A DNA stretch of 9,292 nt from Ruminococcus sp. UBA1828 (GCA_002338885.1 DDJI01000030.1:1-9292), one strand, 5' to 3'; positions 1 through 6,862 are shown, counted from the first letter of the stretch. A program made the numbers and translations. Notes: generated from the letters alone by a model not told the origin.

Positions 1-66
1 ATAGGCCCGTTCGGCGGAGCAACCCAGACCATATACGTTGACAACATAGCGGTTTACACTGAATGA
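1..66 (+). CDS. C-terminal end of a probable carbohydrate-active or carbohydrate-binding protein (5' partial)
   Basis: Frame 1 is open from the first base and encodes 21 residues ending IYVDNIAVYTE before a TGA stop. The pattern Thr-Gln-Thr-Ile-Tyr-Val-Asp-Asn-Ile-x-Val-Tyr is what one commonly sees as the last beta-strand of jelly-roll carbohydrate-binding modules or concanavalin-like lectin domains, where the Asp-Asn pair closes the sandwich. A factor-independent terminator starts about 25 bases after the stop, which supports this as a real gene end. The neighbouring GH115-esterase gene makes a secreted polysaccharide-acting enzyme plausible. The catalytic part lies outside the window, so the actual function cannot be named. 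Confidence 0.6.
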   Translation: MGPFGGATQTIYVDNIAVYTE

Positions 67-91
67 CCAAATACCAAGCCAAATAAATTAA

Positions 92-130
92 CCCCGCTGT
101 CCTTTCTCGGGACGGCGGGGTATTCTTTTT
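92..130. terminator. Bidirectional rho-independent terminator between convergent genes
   Basis: CCCCGC (92-97) pairs with GCGGGG (115-120). The stem continues through a T-G wobble and GTCC with GGAC, around a short T/C-rich loop. On the plus strand it is followed by TATTCTTTTT (121-130); on the minus strand it is followed by a T-rich run (TTAATTTATTT). It can therefore end both the gene finishing at 66 and the minus-strand regulator gene whose stop is at 140. Confidence 0.85.
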
Positions 131-139
131 GATGCTTTG

Positions 140-943
140 CTAATCGTTTTGAGTCTCCTGAAACTGCTCTTTTCTGAAATCAGACGGGGAAAGACCCATT
201 TCCTTTTTAAACACGCGGTTGAAGTATCCGAGCGTTTCGTATCCCACTGCAAACGCTATGTCCGTCACCTTTTTGTCGGTTGTTCTCAGCATGTCGCATG
301 CGTGCTTGATCCGCACCTTGCTCGTGTATTCGCTGACTGTCATTCCGGTGTCCGACTTAAAAACTCGGCACAAATGCTCCTTTGACACGCAAAACTTCTC
401 TGCGAGCTGCGAAAGTCCGGTTATTTCGTTGTAGTGGCGATTGATGTATTCCGATATGCCGCCGGATTTTGACTTGGGCAGAACCGTGGTCTGATATCTG
501 TCGGAGCGCTTTATCACCATGAGCACGTTTGCAAGGCGGTAAAATTCCTCCGGATGCTTTTTAAGCTCCATAAGCTCCGAAAAGATATAGTTAAAGTCCT
601 CCCTCGAAAGGGTGTGCATCTCCTTGTCATAGCAGCTCAGCAGCTCTTCAATAGCCGCCTGCGTGTAGTACTTTTTCAGATACTCTATCGGAAAGTTCAC
701 GGCTGTTCTCTCGTGATCCATACCGCCGTTGTTTTTGTGCATCATGTAGGGCGGTATTGTGAAAACATCGTATTGATAGCCGGTGAGTATCCTGTCGTCA
801 ACCAGCTGACTAAAGCCGCCTTTGTTGATCAAAAGCAGCTCATATACGCTGTGATAATGCATATACGGCATCCGCCAGTTGGCGTAATGCTTGATGGTGT
901 CTATGTGAATCTGCTCTTCAAAAGCTGTGTATACATTTTTCAT
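140..943 (-). CDS. AraC/XylS-family transcriptional regulator with N-terminal cupin-like sensor domain
   Basis: This 267-residue protein has the usual length and layout of AraC-family regulators of sugar and polysaccharide use. Residues about 15-90 form a cupin-like ligand domain: a His-Tyr-His...Tyr-Glu-Leu segment (29-36), a glycine turn at 42-43, and the strand YDVFTIPP (58-65) followed by His69. Residues about 163-260 hold the double helix-turn-helix: first HTH about 177-203 (LSQLAEKFCVSKEHLCRVF), second about 226-257 with the family signature DIAFAVGY...YFNRVFKKEMGLSPSDFR. The ATG at 943 is preceded by GAGG (954-951) at 7-base spacing and by a good promoter. It is divergent from the GH115-esterase gene, so it is probably that gene's activator, responding to a xylan-derived sugar. 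The ligand and target are inferred from position only. Confidence 0.93.
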   Translation of the reverse strand: MKNVYTAFEEQIHIDTIKHYANWRMPYMHYHSVYELLLINKGGFSQLVDDRILTGYQYDVFTIPPYMMHKNNGGMDHERTAVNFPIEYLKKYYTQAAIEELLSCYDKEMHTLSREDFNYIFSELMELKKHPEEFYRLANVLMVIKRSDRYQTTVLPKSKSGGISEYINRHYNEITGLSQLAEKFCVSKEHLCRVFKSDTGMTVSEYTSKVRIKHACDMLRTTDKKVTDIAFAVGYETLGYFNRVFKKEMGLSPSDFRKEQFQETQND

Positions 944-973
944 AATTATGCCTCACAGTATGAAAATATGATA

Positions 974-1010
974 TCAATATTGTACATGTTTTATTGAATA
1001 AAGTCAATAT
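974..1010. promoter_or_regulatory. Direct repeat flanking a 13-bp palindrome: candidate regulator operator
   Basis: TCAATAT occurs at 974-980 and again at 1004-1010, start to start 30 bases apart (about three helical turns). Between them lies the perfect palindrome TTTATTGAATAAA (990-1002). The left copy touches the -10 of the regulator promoter, and the right copy covers its -35 and enters the TATAAT of the divergent gene. AraC-type proteins often bind direct repeats, so autoregulation and control of the divergent gene are plausible. The sequence is AT-rich, so chance repeats are a real alternative. Confidence 0.4.
979..1007 (-). promoter_or_regulatory. Sigma-A type promoter of the AraC-family regulator gene
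   Basis: Read on the minus strand, TTGACT (1007-1002) is followed after exactly 17 bases by TACAAT (984-979). Each hexamer differs from consensus at one position. Transcription would begin near 972, giving a leader of about 29 bases that contains the GAGG ribosome-binding site. The -35 hexamer directly abuts the TATAAT proposed for the divergent gene, so the two promoters cannot easily be occupied together. Confidence 0.7.
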
Positions 1011-1013
1011 AAT
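1008..1013 (+). promoter_or_regulatory. Candidate -10 element (TATAAT) of the GH115-esterase gene, lacking a recognisable -35
   Basis: A perfect TATAAT lies about 105 bases before the start codon. The hexamers at the 16-18-base spacings upstream (around 984-991: ACATGT, CATGTT, ATGTTT) do not resemble TTGACA. A good -10 without a -35 is typical of activator-dependent promoters, which fits the divergent AraC-family gene. It would give a leader of roughly 100 bases. Confidence 0.5.
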
Positions 1014-1049
1014 CAGTGACGCAGATTTTAAAATGATGTACTCTGATTA
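1010..1049. repeat. 40-bp concentric inverted repeat in the divergent promoter region
   Basis: TAATCAG (1010-1016) and CTGATTA (1043-1049) are exact inverted copies. The 10-bp palindrome ATTTTAAAAT (1025-1034) sits precisely at their shared centre (1029.5), with 8 unrelated bases on each side. The left arm overlaps the proposed TATAAT. It could be a protein-binding site just downstream of the promoter; only part of it would be in the transcript if transcription starts near 1020. Confidence 0.4.
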
Positions 1050-1074
1050 CAGGCAGACCGCATGCCTTGCGTGC

Positions 1075-1110
1075 TTAGGTGCGGGTATAACGGATAAAAC
1101 CTAAAGGGGG
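1075..1110 (+). promoter_or_regulatory. Leader hairpin abutting the ribosome-binding site of the GH115-esterase gene
   Basis: TTAGGT (1075-1080) can pair with ACCTAA (1099-1104), whose last bases run into the Shine-Dalgarno run AAAGGGGG (1103-1110). That run lies 8 bases before the ATG at 1119. A second short stem, AGGCA (1051-1055) with TGCCT (1063-1067), lies just upstream. The ribosome-binding site itself is strong and fixes the start codon. A regulatory role for the six-pair stem is weakly supported. Confidence 0.3.
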
Positions 1111-1118
1111 TTTCAAGA

Positions 1119-4100
1119 ATGAAAAAAAGAGCGCTCTTAATATTACTGTCCTTGATTATGACCCTTAATCTTGTCGCAATGACCGGTTGCGCAGGCAATA
1201 AAGACGAAGGGGATGCGGACAATTTGGGAGCAGAAAACGTGGACTACGGAAGAATTTACGACGGAACAAAAACTGCCACTGTTTTGATGGATAAGTCATA
1301 CAGTGCAAACGAAAACAGTGACAGAACTTATTCACAGGTTCTAAGGGCGGCAAACGACCTCAGGCAGGATATTGCCATGGTCACGGGCGCTATTGACTAC
1401 AAAGAAATTCAGCAGACGTTTGCAGACGACGAGGAAAAAAAGCTCGAGCGTCTTGAAAACGCCGATCAAAGCAAGGCGCCGCAGCTAAAAACAGGCTCGG
1501 CAAACGCCGAGTATGCCATAATTATAGGCGTTATCGGTGAGAGCGAGCTGATAGATGAAATAATCGAAAGCGGAAGCTTTGACGAGGCAAAGAGCATTGA
1601 GGGCAGCTGGGAAGCGTATGCCATAAAGGAAATTCCCAACCCCGCAAGCGGAATCGACGCTGCGCTCGTCATTGCCGGAAGCGATGCAAGAGGCGCAATA
1701 TACGGCATATATACTATCTCTGAGGAGATAGGTGTTTCTCCTTTTTACTGGTACAGCGATGTTCCGGTAGACGTAAAGGATGAAATAGACGTCAATTACT
1801 CCACGGCGCTTGTAGAGGACGGCCCTGAGGTAAAGTACAGAGGCATATTTATAAACGACGAGGAGAAATCGACCGAGTGGGCAAAGCTGAAGTATCCCAC
1901 CGAGAACGGTTCTCCCGATGTAAACTACTATCGCCATGTGTTTGAGCTGGTCTTGAGAATGAAGGCAAATACGCTTTGGCCCGCCATGCACGGCAGCTCC
2001 ACCGCATTCAACAAGGCTGTTGATGAGGACGGCATACCGATAAACGCGCAGGAGGCTGCGGCATACGGCGTAATAATGGCTGCGTCTCACTGCGAGATAT
2101 TGCTTAGAAATAACGTGGGCGAGTGGGGCGACTGGTTCAATGAGCACAAGTCGGAGTATCCCGACATCAAGTACCCCGACGATTCGTATAAGGCATACGA
2201 CTTTACCCTCAACCGCGAGATGCTTTTGGATTACTGGCGTGAGCGCCTTGAGACAAACAAGGACTTTGAAAGCATACTCACCCTCGGAGTCAGAGGCCCT
2301 CATGACGAGGCGTTTAACTGCGAAGACCTGAGCGCATATGAGGGCGCGACCGAAGAGCAAAAGAAAGTGAGCTTTATGGAGGACGTCATACAGTCTCAAA
2401 GGCAGCTCATTGCAGAAATTTACGGCGAGGACATGGTGACTCAGATCCCGCAGGTCTTAATCCCGTACAAAGAGATGAACGACGTGTACAACGCCGGCTT
2501 AAATGAGTTTATGCTTTGGGACGGATCGGAGGACTTCAACGGCGACGGCGAGATAAACTACCTTGACGACAACACCGACATCATGCTCATGTGGGCGGAG
2601 GACAACGAAAACTACCTGCGTCAGGATCTGACCGAGGCTGAGGCAAACAGACCGGGCGGAGCGGGCGTTTACTACCACATATCGTATTGGGGACCTCCGT
2701 CAAGCTACCTTTGGCTCAACTCCGCATCACTGTTTGTCATGACAGAGCAGATGTCAAGGGCATACAACATCGGAGCGGATGATTACTGGATTTTAAATGT
2801 CGGAGACATAAAGCCGAGCGAGCCGAGCATGGAATACTTCCTCAAGATGGCTTGGGATCCCGCAAGCTTTGACGGCGACTCGGTGGGCGAGTACCTGACC
2901 GCCCAGGCTATAAGAGACTATAACCTGTCCGAAGAGGACGCTAAAGCTATGGCAGACGCAATCTGCGAATACTATGTAATAAACGGCAGCATAAGAAAAG
3001 CGGAGTTTTACGCAAACGGCGACTATAACATTCATCCCGTTGCCTTCAGCGTAATTGCCAACGGCGACGAGGGCTTGCTTTGGGTAGAACGGCTGACATC
3101 GCTTGTGGACACGGTAGATGCGCTTTATCAAAAGATGTCCGATGAGTGCAAACTGTCGTTCTACGAGCACTTCTACTACAACATTCTCTCCTGCCTTGAC
3201 ATCGCCGAGCAGTTTGTCTACTACGAAAAGAACCAGCTTGCAGCCGAGCAGGGAAGACTGGGAAGCGCAAATGTGTACGCGGAGCTTGCCTTGGAGGCTG
3301 TGCAAAGGACAAAGGACAGACTTTCGGACTTCAACTCACTTAACGACAACAAGTGGACGTCATTTATGGACTATGCGCATCCCGGAAAATCAAAGACGCT
3401 TGTAGGCGACAGCGGGGAGACCATGTCATATGTGACGCAGTCGGTTGACACCGTCGGAGCGTATTGCGAAAACGGCTTGAGAGTGGGAGCGGGAACACTG
3501 CGCTTAAATTCGCTCATTCCGTCCGACACGAGGTACTTTGACGTGTTCAGCTGCGCAAGCATCGAAAAGGCATGGGTAGCCGAGACGAGCGATGACTGGA
3601 TAGTCCTTTCGCAGACATCCGGAGCCACAAGAACCGAACAGCGCGTGCTTGTGAGCGCAGACTGGGACAAGGTCAGCGGAACTGCCGAGGGCAAAATACT
3701 TATATACAACGCCGATGAAAACGGAAATAAGATCGGCGAGGCGGTTGCAACGTTTGATGTAATCGCTGTAAACTCGGATGTTGAATACGGCGACCATACC
3801 GGATATATAGAGGCAAACGGCTACGTGGCAATAGAGGCTGAGCATTACAGCGAAGCTGTCGAAGGCGACGACGGCAGGAACTGGCAGGTATTTGTATCAA
3901 ACGGACGCCACGGCGACACCGTTAAGGCCATGCCCGACACCGCAGTTAAGACTGAGGATTGGGACAGCGCCGCAAAGCTTGTATACAGCGTGTACTTTGA
4001 AAACGCCGGAACATACAAGCTCACACTTGAGAGAATGCCCGTTTTGAACGAGGGAACCGACGAGACGGGAGCTAAGCGCACCATGAACATTGCCGTCGGC

Positions 4101-6317
4101 GTGTCTGACGACGAGCCGCAGGTTTTGGTCGGCGAGTGCGAGGCTACACTTTGGGGACTCCGCCAGTCTGTCATGGATATGCACCAAAAACTCAGCTGCA
4201 ACATCACGGTTGAGCAGGGCTGGAACGACATAGTAGTTTATATGTCCGATGCATCGTTCGTGTGGGACAGAATGGTGATAGAAACCGTTTCGGGCGCACT
4301 CAGATCGACTGTTTTGGGACCGGCTGAAAGCCCTAACAACATAGCTCCGATAGGCGAGGCAAAGGTCGCATCGCTGCCGGAGGAGCTTGCAAGCTATTCT
4401 CCGGAGAACGAAATAGTGCTGAGCGGGCTTGGCAATATCCGAATGAGCAGCGGCACGGAAAAGACATACGAGCTTGATGTTTACGCTACAAACGGCTCAG
4501 AGGTTAAAATAAGCGCAGCGTCTGACAACCCCGATGTTGCGGATGTGAGCATTGCGGACGGCGGATACACCGTCACCGCATCCGAAAATACCGGAAGCGC
4601 CGCTTTGACATTTACCTTCAGCGCAGAAGGCTGCGACGATTTGACATATGAGATTTCGGTCAGAGTATCCGACCCGAACCAGGGCACTGCATACTTCGAG
4701 GAGGGCGGCGAGGTTGTAATAGACGCCGCGAACGCCCTTGATGAGAGTCAGTACTCTTGGACGGACACTGACGGAAATTATGAATGGACACTTACCTCCG
4801 ATAGGGACGGGCTCTCCATACAGCCGGATACGGGAGTAAAATGGGAAAACACATCGGATAACCTATCCGGCGCGCCGTCTCTGAATTACATGGTTGAAAT
4901 AAATAATTCGGGAACATACTACCTCTTTGTGAATATGAGCGCTCCGAACGCAGACGCTGACTCCTATCACGTTGTGGTTGACGGAAAATATGCATACACG
5001 CACAATTCCGGCGACATGTCGGGAGAAAAGGTTTGGAAGTCGGCGTCTGTAGGAACGGAGCTGTCGGCGGGCGAGCATACAATCACCATCGTCCCCAGGG
5101 AGGACGGATTTGTAATCAACCAAATCGTTTTGACGACGAATAAAAACGCAAATTTCAGCGACGGAGTGTTAGTAAACTCTGACGCGCAGGCAAGCCAGGC
5201 TCAAAGCTTGGCTCGCTCTGCGGTATGGAGCACTGCGTTTTCTTCTGCCGATAAGTCGCTCGGAGGCAGCCTCGTAAGGCAGCAGATGCGCCTGTCCTCG
5301 TCGGGGGACAGCGTAAGCCTTGTAATATCAAATCAGTACGGAAAGAGCGACCTTGTGATAGAGGGCATGAGCATAGCAAAGCTGAATGAGTGGGGAAACT
5401 ATGAAATAGATTCCGACACTGCCGTCACCGTCACATACAACGGCGACGAGAGAATAGTCGTTCCGGCGGGGACAAAAATATCGACGGATGCGGTTGACTT
5501 TGAGTTTGAGCCGCTTGAGTGCGTAGGTGTGACGATGAGCTTGTCCGAGGTTCCTCAGACAATCACATATCACGAATCTGCAAGGTGCTATACATGGTTC
5601 GGCGACGGCGAAAACCTGACGCAAAACGACTTCTCAAACGGCAACACATCCACCTCGTGGTACTTTGTCGAGGAAATAGACGTCATATCTGACGATGTGG
5701 ACACGATAATATGCTTAGGCGACTCAATAACCGACGGATACGGAATAGACAACAACACTCTAAGCAGGTATTCCGACTACCTTTCGGAGCTGTTAGCAGA
5801 CGACCCGAGCCTTGAAAACATGGCGGTTGCCGCGAAGGGAATAGGCGGCGACTGGATGGGCGCAATAGAGTCAAGGTTTAGCCGCGACGTGCTCAACGTA
5901 AACGGAGCAAAGTACTGCGTAATACTTGCGGGAATAAACACCATAGGTTTTATGTCAAATAACGACTCCGCAAGCGTTATAAATCAATATAAGACGTGGG
6001 TTGACAGGTGCCACGCAATCGGCATGAAAGTGATAGGCGTGACTGTGCTTCCCTTCAAAAACAGCCAGTATGACGACACATCCTCCGGCGGCTCAAATTA
6101 TGAGAATGCAAGAGAGCCTGCAAGGCTTGAAATAAACGATTTCATACTCAACTCCGGATACTTTGACGCGGCGATAGATTTGGCGTCAATGGTTGCAGAT
6201 GAGGACGACCCCGAGATCATGGACTCTAAGTATACAAACGACTACCTGCATCTTAACAGCACCGGATACGAGCTTATGGGAAATGCCGTTTACGACTGCA
6301 TAAAGGAGCTTGCATAA
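1119..6317 (+). CDS. Multimodular lipoprotein: GH115 xylan alpha-glucuronidase fused to a C-terminal SGNH/GDSL esterase
   Basis: This 1,732-residue protein begins with a lipoprotein signal peptide (KKR, hydrophobic core, Cys24). Residues about 45-230 are the N-terminal alpha/beta domain (RGAIYGIYTISEEIGVSPFYWYSDVP, with a charged insert at 93-126). Residues 235-890 are the GH115 catalytic region, showing YRGIFINDE (240-248), FELVLRMKANTLWPAM (275-290), ASHCE (322-326), VRGPHDE (391-397), YKEM (450-453), GVYYHISYWG (516-525) and NVGDIKP (560-566). GH115 enzymes release (4-O-methyl)glucuronic acid from glucuronoxylan; Asp247, Arg392, Asp396 and Glu452 sit where active-site residues are expected. 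Residues 895-1060 match the GH115 C-terminal beta-sandwich. An Ig-like module (1098-1184) and a carbohydrate-binding-like jelly roll (1189-1341) follow. An SGNH esterase ends the chain: N-terminal sandwich 1368-1525, GDSI with Ser1536, GIGG (1574-1577), GINT with Asn1607, and Asp1708-x-x-His1711. It is probably surface-anchored and debranches acetylated glucuronoxylan; the ester substrate is inferred. Confidence 0.93.
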   Translation: MKKRALLILLSLIMTLNLVAMTGCAGNKDEGDADNLGAENVDYGRIYDGTKTATVLMDKSYSANENSDRTYSQVLRAANDLRQDIAMVTGAIDYKEIQQTFADDEEKKLERLENADQSKAPQLKTGSANAEYAIIIGVIGESELIDEIIESGSFDEAKSIEGSWEAYAIKEIPNPASGIDAALVIAGSDARGAIYGIYTISEEIGVSPFYWYSDVPVDVKDEIDVNYSTALVEDGPEVKYRGIFINDEEKSTEWAKLKYPTENGSPDVNYYRHVFELVLRMKANTLWPAMHGSSTAFNKAVDEDGIPINAQEAAAYGVIMAASHCEILLRNNVGEWGDWFNEHKSEYPDIKYPDDSYKAYDFTLNREMLLDYWRERLETNKDFESILTLGVRGPHDEAFNCEDLSAYEGATEEQKKVSFMEDVIQSQRQLIAEIYGEDMVTQIPQVLIPYKEMNDVYNAGLNEFMLWDGSEDFNGDGEINYLDDNTDIMLMWAEDNENYLRQDLTEAEANRPGGAGVYYHISYWGPPSSYLWLNSASLFVMTEQMSRAYNIGADDYWILNVGDIKPSEPSMEYFLKMAWDPASFDGDSVGEYLTAQAIRDYNLSEEDAKAMADAICEYYVINGSIRKAEFYANGDYNIHPVAFSVIANGDEGLLWVERLTSLVDTVDALYQKMSDECKLSFYEHFYYNILSCLDIAEQFVYYEKNQLAAEQGRLGSANVYAELALEAVQRTKDRLSDFNSLNDNKWTSFMDYAHPGKSKTLVGDSGETMSYVTQSVDTVGAYCENGLRVGAGTLRLNSLIPSDTRYFDVFSCASIEKAWVAETSDDWIVLSQTSGATRTEQRVLVSADWDKVSGTAEGKILIYNADENGNKIGEAVATFDVIAVNSDVEYGDHTGYIEANGYVAIEAEHYSEAVEGDDGRNWQVFVSNGRHGDTVKAMPDTAVKTEDWDSAAKLVYSVYFENAGTYKLTLERMPVLNEGTDETGAKRTMNIAVGVSDDEPQVLVGECEATLWGLRQSVMDMHQKLSCNITVEQGWNDIVVYMSDASFVWDRMVIETVSGALRSTVLGPAESPNNIAPIGEAKVASLPEELASYSPENEIVLSGLGNIRMSSGTEKTYELDVYATNGSEVKISAASDNPDVADVSIADGGYTVTASENTGSAALTFTFSAEGCDDLTYEISVRVSDPNQGTAYFEEGGEVVIDAANALDESQYSWTDTDGNYEWTLTSDRDGLSIQPDTGVKWENTSDNLSGAPSLNYMVEINNSGTYYLFVNMSAPNADADSYHVVVDGKYAYTHNSGDMSGEKVWKSASVGTELSAGEHTITIVPREDGFVINQIVLTTNKNANFSDGVLVNSDAQASQAQSLARSAVWSTAFSSADKSLGGSLVRQQMRLSSSGDSVSLVISNQYGKSDLVIEGMSIAKLNEWGNYEIDSDTAVTVTYNGDERIVVPAGTKISTDAVDFEFEPLECVGVTMSLSEVPQTITYHESARCYTWFGDGENLTQNDFSNGNTSTSWYFVEEIDVISDDVDTIICLGDSITDGYGIDNNTLSRYSDYLSELLADDPSLENMAVAAKGIGGDWMGAIESRFSRDVLNVNGAKYCVILAGINTIGFMSNNDSASVINQYKTWVDRCHAIGMKVIGVTVLPFKNSQYDDTSSGGSNYENAREPARLEINDFILNSGYFDAAIDLASMVADEDDPEIMDSKYTNDYLHLNSTGYELMGNAVYDCIKELA

Positions 6318-6320
6318 AAG

Positions 6321-6390
6321 CGCGCATCCGGCGCATAAAAATCAGATTTCTTCGCTTCCATAACCATACCCGCAAATCTGCACATGCGCG
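6321..6390 (+). repeat. Nested inverted repeat in the 3' region of the GH115-esterase gene
   Basis: CAGATTT (6343-6349) pairs with AAATCTG (6374-6380). Just outside, GCGCAT (6331-6336), or CGCGCAT (6321-6327), can pair with ATGCGCG (6384-6390). The hairpin would have a 24-base loop and lies directly before the terminator stem. It may be only 3' end structure that protects the long mRNA; nothing else is seen in this intergenic stretch. Confidence 0.35.
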
Positions 6391-6435
6391 TTTCACCCGC
6401 AGAGCACTCAGTGTTCTGCGGGTGAAATGTTTTTA
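6391..6435 (+). terminator. Strong rho-independent terminator of the GH115-esterase gene
   Basis: TTTCACCCGCAGA (6391-6403) pairs perfectly with TCTGCGGGTGAAA (6415-6427). The stem continues through a G-T wobble and CAC/GTG to a three-base loop, about 17 pairs in all. TGTTTTTAT follows on the plus strand. On the minus strand the stem is followed by CGCGCATG rather than T residues, so it should act mainly on the plus-strand gene even though it also lies just past the convergent operon. Confidence 0.9.
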
Positions 6436-6458
6436 TATTCATATGCGCTGTGATGCGC

Positions 6459-6842
6459 TCACTTTTTAAGCAGCTTGTCGGATAGCTCCATTATTTTAGG
6501 GGCAATCTTTTTGCGGCAGGCTTTTGTAATGCGTGAATACACGGGGTACGCCGCTGCGGCAAAAGCTATGCCGATAATGCCGACTATGATTCCCAAAATG
6601 AAAAGATTGTCGCTCCACACCATGACGCATGACATCCCCGCGCCAAACAGCAGCGTGCCTATTATGCCCATGCTCACCGAGACCATGGTGCCGGGAAGGG
6701 TTGCCCTTTTGTCTAAGCGGCGGAGCGTGTCAAGGCTCGTTTCCTCTTTTTCGATATACTTGCTGCGTATCTTTTCTATCTCGGGTATGTCGTCGGCGGA
6801 GTAGCTGTAGTTGAATTTTTTGTTGTCGTTAGATTCATTCAT
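6459..6842 (-). CDS. Small two-TM membrane protein of unknown function
   Basis: This 127-residue protein has a polar, charged N-terminal third (about 1-48: NYSYSADDIPEIEKIRSKY, then EEETSLDTLRRLDKRAT-like helical sequence). Two hydrophobic segments follow, about 50-76 and 79-103 (GIIGTLLFGAGMSCVMV and ILGIIVGIIGIAFAAAAYPVY), and then a basic amphipathic tail ending KLLKK. I recall similar small proteins in Clostridia with the same order (acidic N-terminus, LRRLD, two glycine-rich TM helices, AYPVY, APxI tail) but know no established function. The ATG at 6842 has AAGGAGA (6857-6851) at 8-base spacing. It is the last gene of the two-component cluster, 42 bases after the 8-TM gene and in the same reading frame. 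Both ends of the chain are probably cytoplasmic. No catalytic motif is visible. Confidence 0.85.
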   Translation of the reverse strand: MNESNDNKKFNYSYSADDIPEIEKIRSKYIEKEETSLDTLRRLDKRATLPGTMVSVSMGIIGTLLFGAGMSCVMVWSDNLFILGIIVGIIGIAFAAAAYPVYSRITKACRKKIAPKIMELSDKLLKK

Positions 6843-6862
6843 AATAATTATCTCCTTAGAAC

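Noticed and set aside
554..997. Plus-strand 147-residue frame running through the start of the AraC-type gene
   Set aside because: It is antisense to conserved cupin-domain coding sequence and crosses the divergent promoter region. It has no ribosome-binding site or recognisable domain.
1086..1091. TATAAC as an alternative -10 element for the GH115-esterase gene
   Set aside because: No TTGACA-like hexamer occurs at 16-18-base spacing, and the start of transcription would fall almost on the ribosome-binding site.
1485..2399. Long 304-residue minus-strand open frame opposite the GH115 region
   Set aside because: It is fully antisense to strongly supported GH115 coding sequence. Its composition (many Val, Leu, Tyr, Arg, Cys) is typical of a reverse-complement shadow, and it has no recognisable domain.
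2793..3845. Several minus-strand frames of 66-170 residues
   Set aside because: All are antisense shadows of the GH115 gene, overlap one another and show no family signature.
1119..6317. Assignment of the glucuronidase to family GH67
   Set aside because: The motifs YRGIFINDE, ASHCE, GVYYHISYWG and NVGDIKP, and the C-terminal sandwich starting YVAIEAEHY, are those of GH115.
6391..6427. Reading the hairpin as a bidirectional terminator
   Set aside because: On the minus strand the stem is followed by CGCGCATG, with no T run, so factor-independent termination there is not supported.
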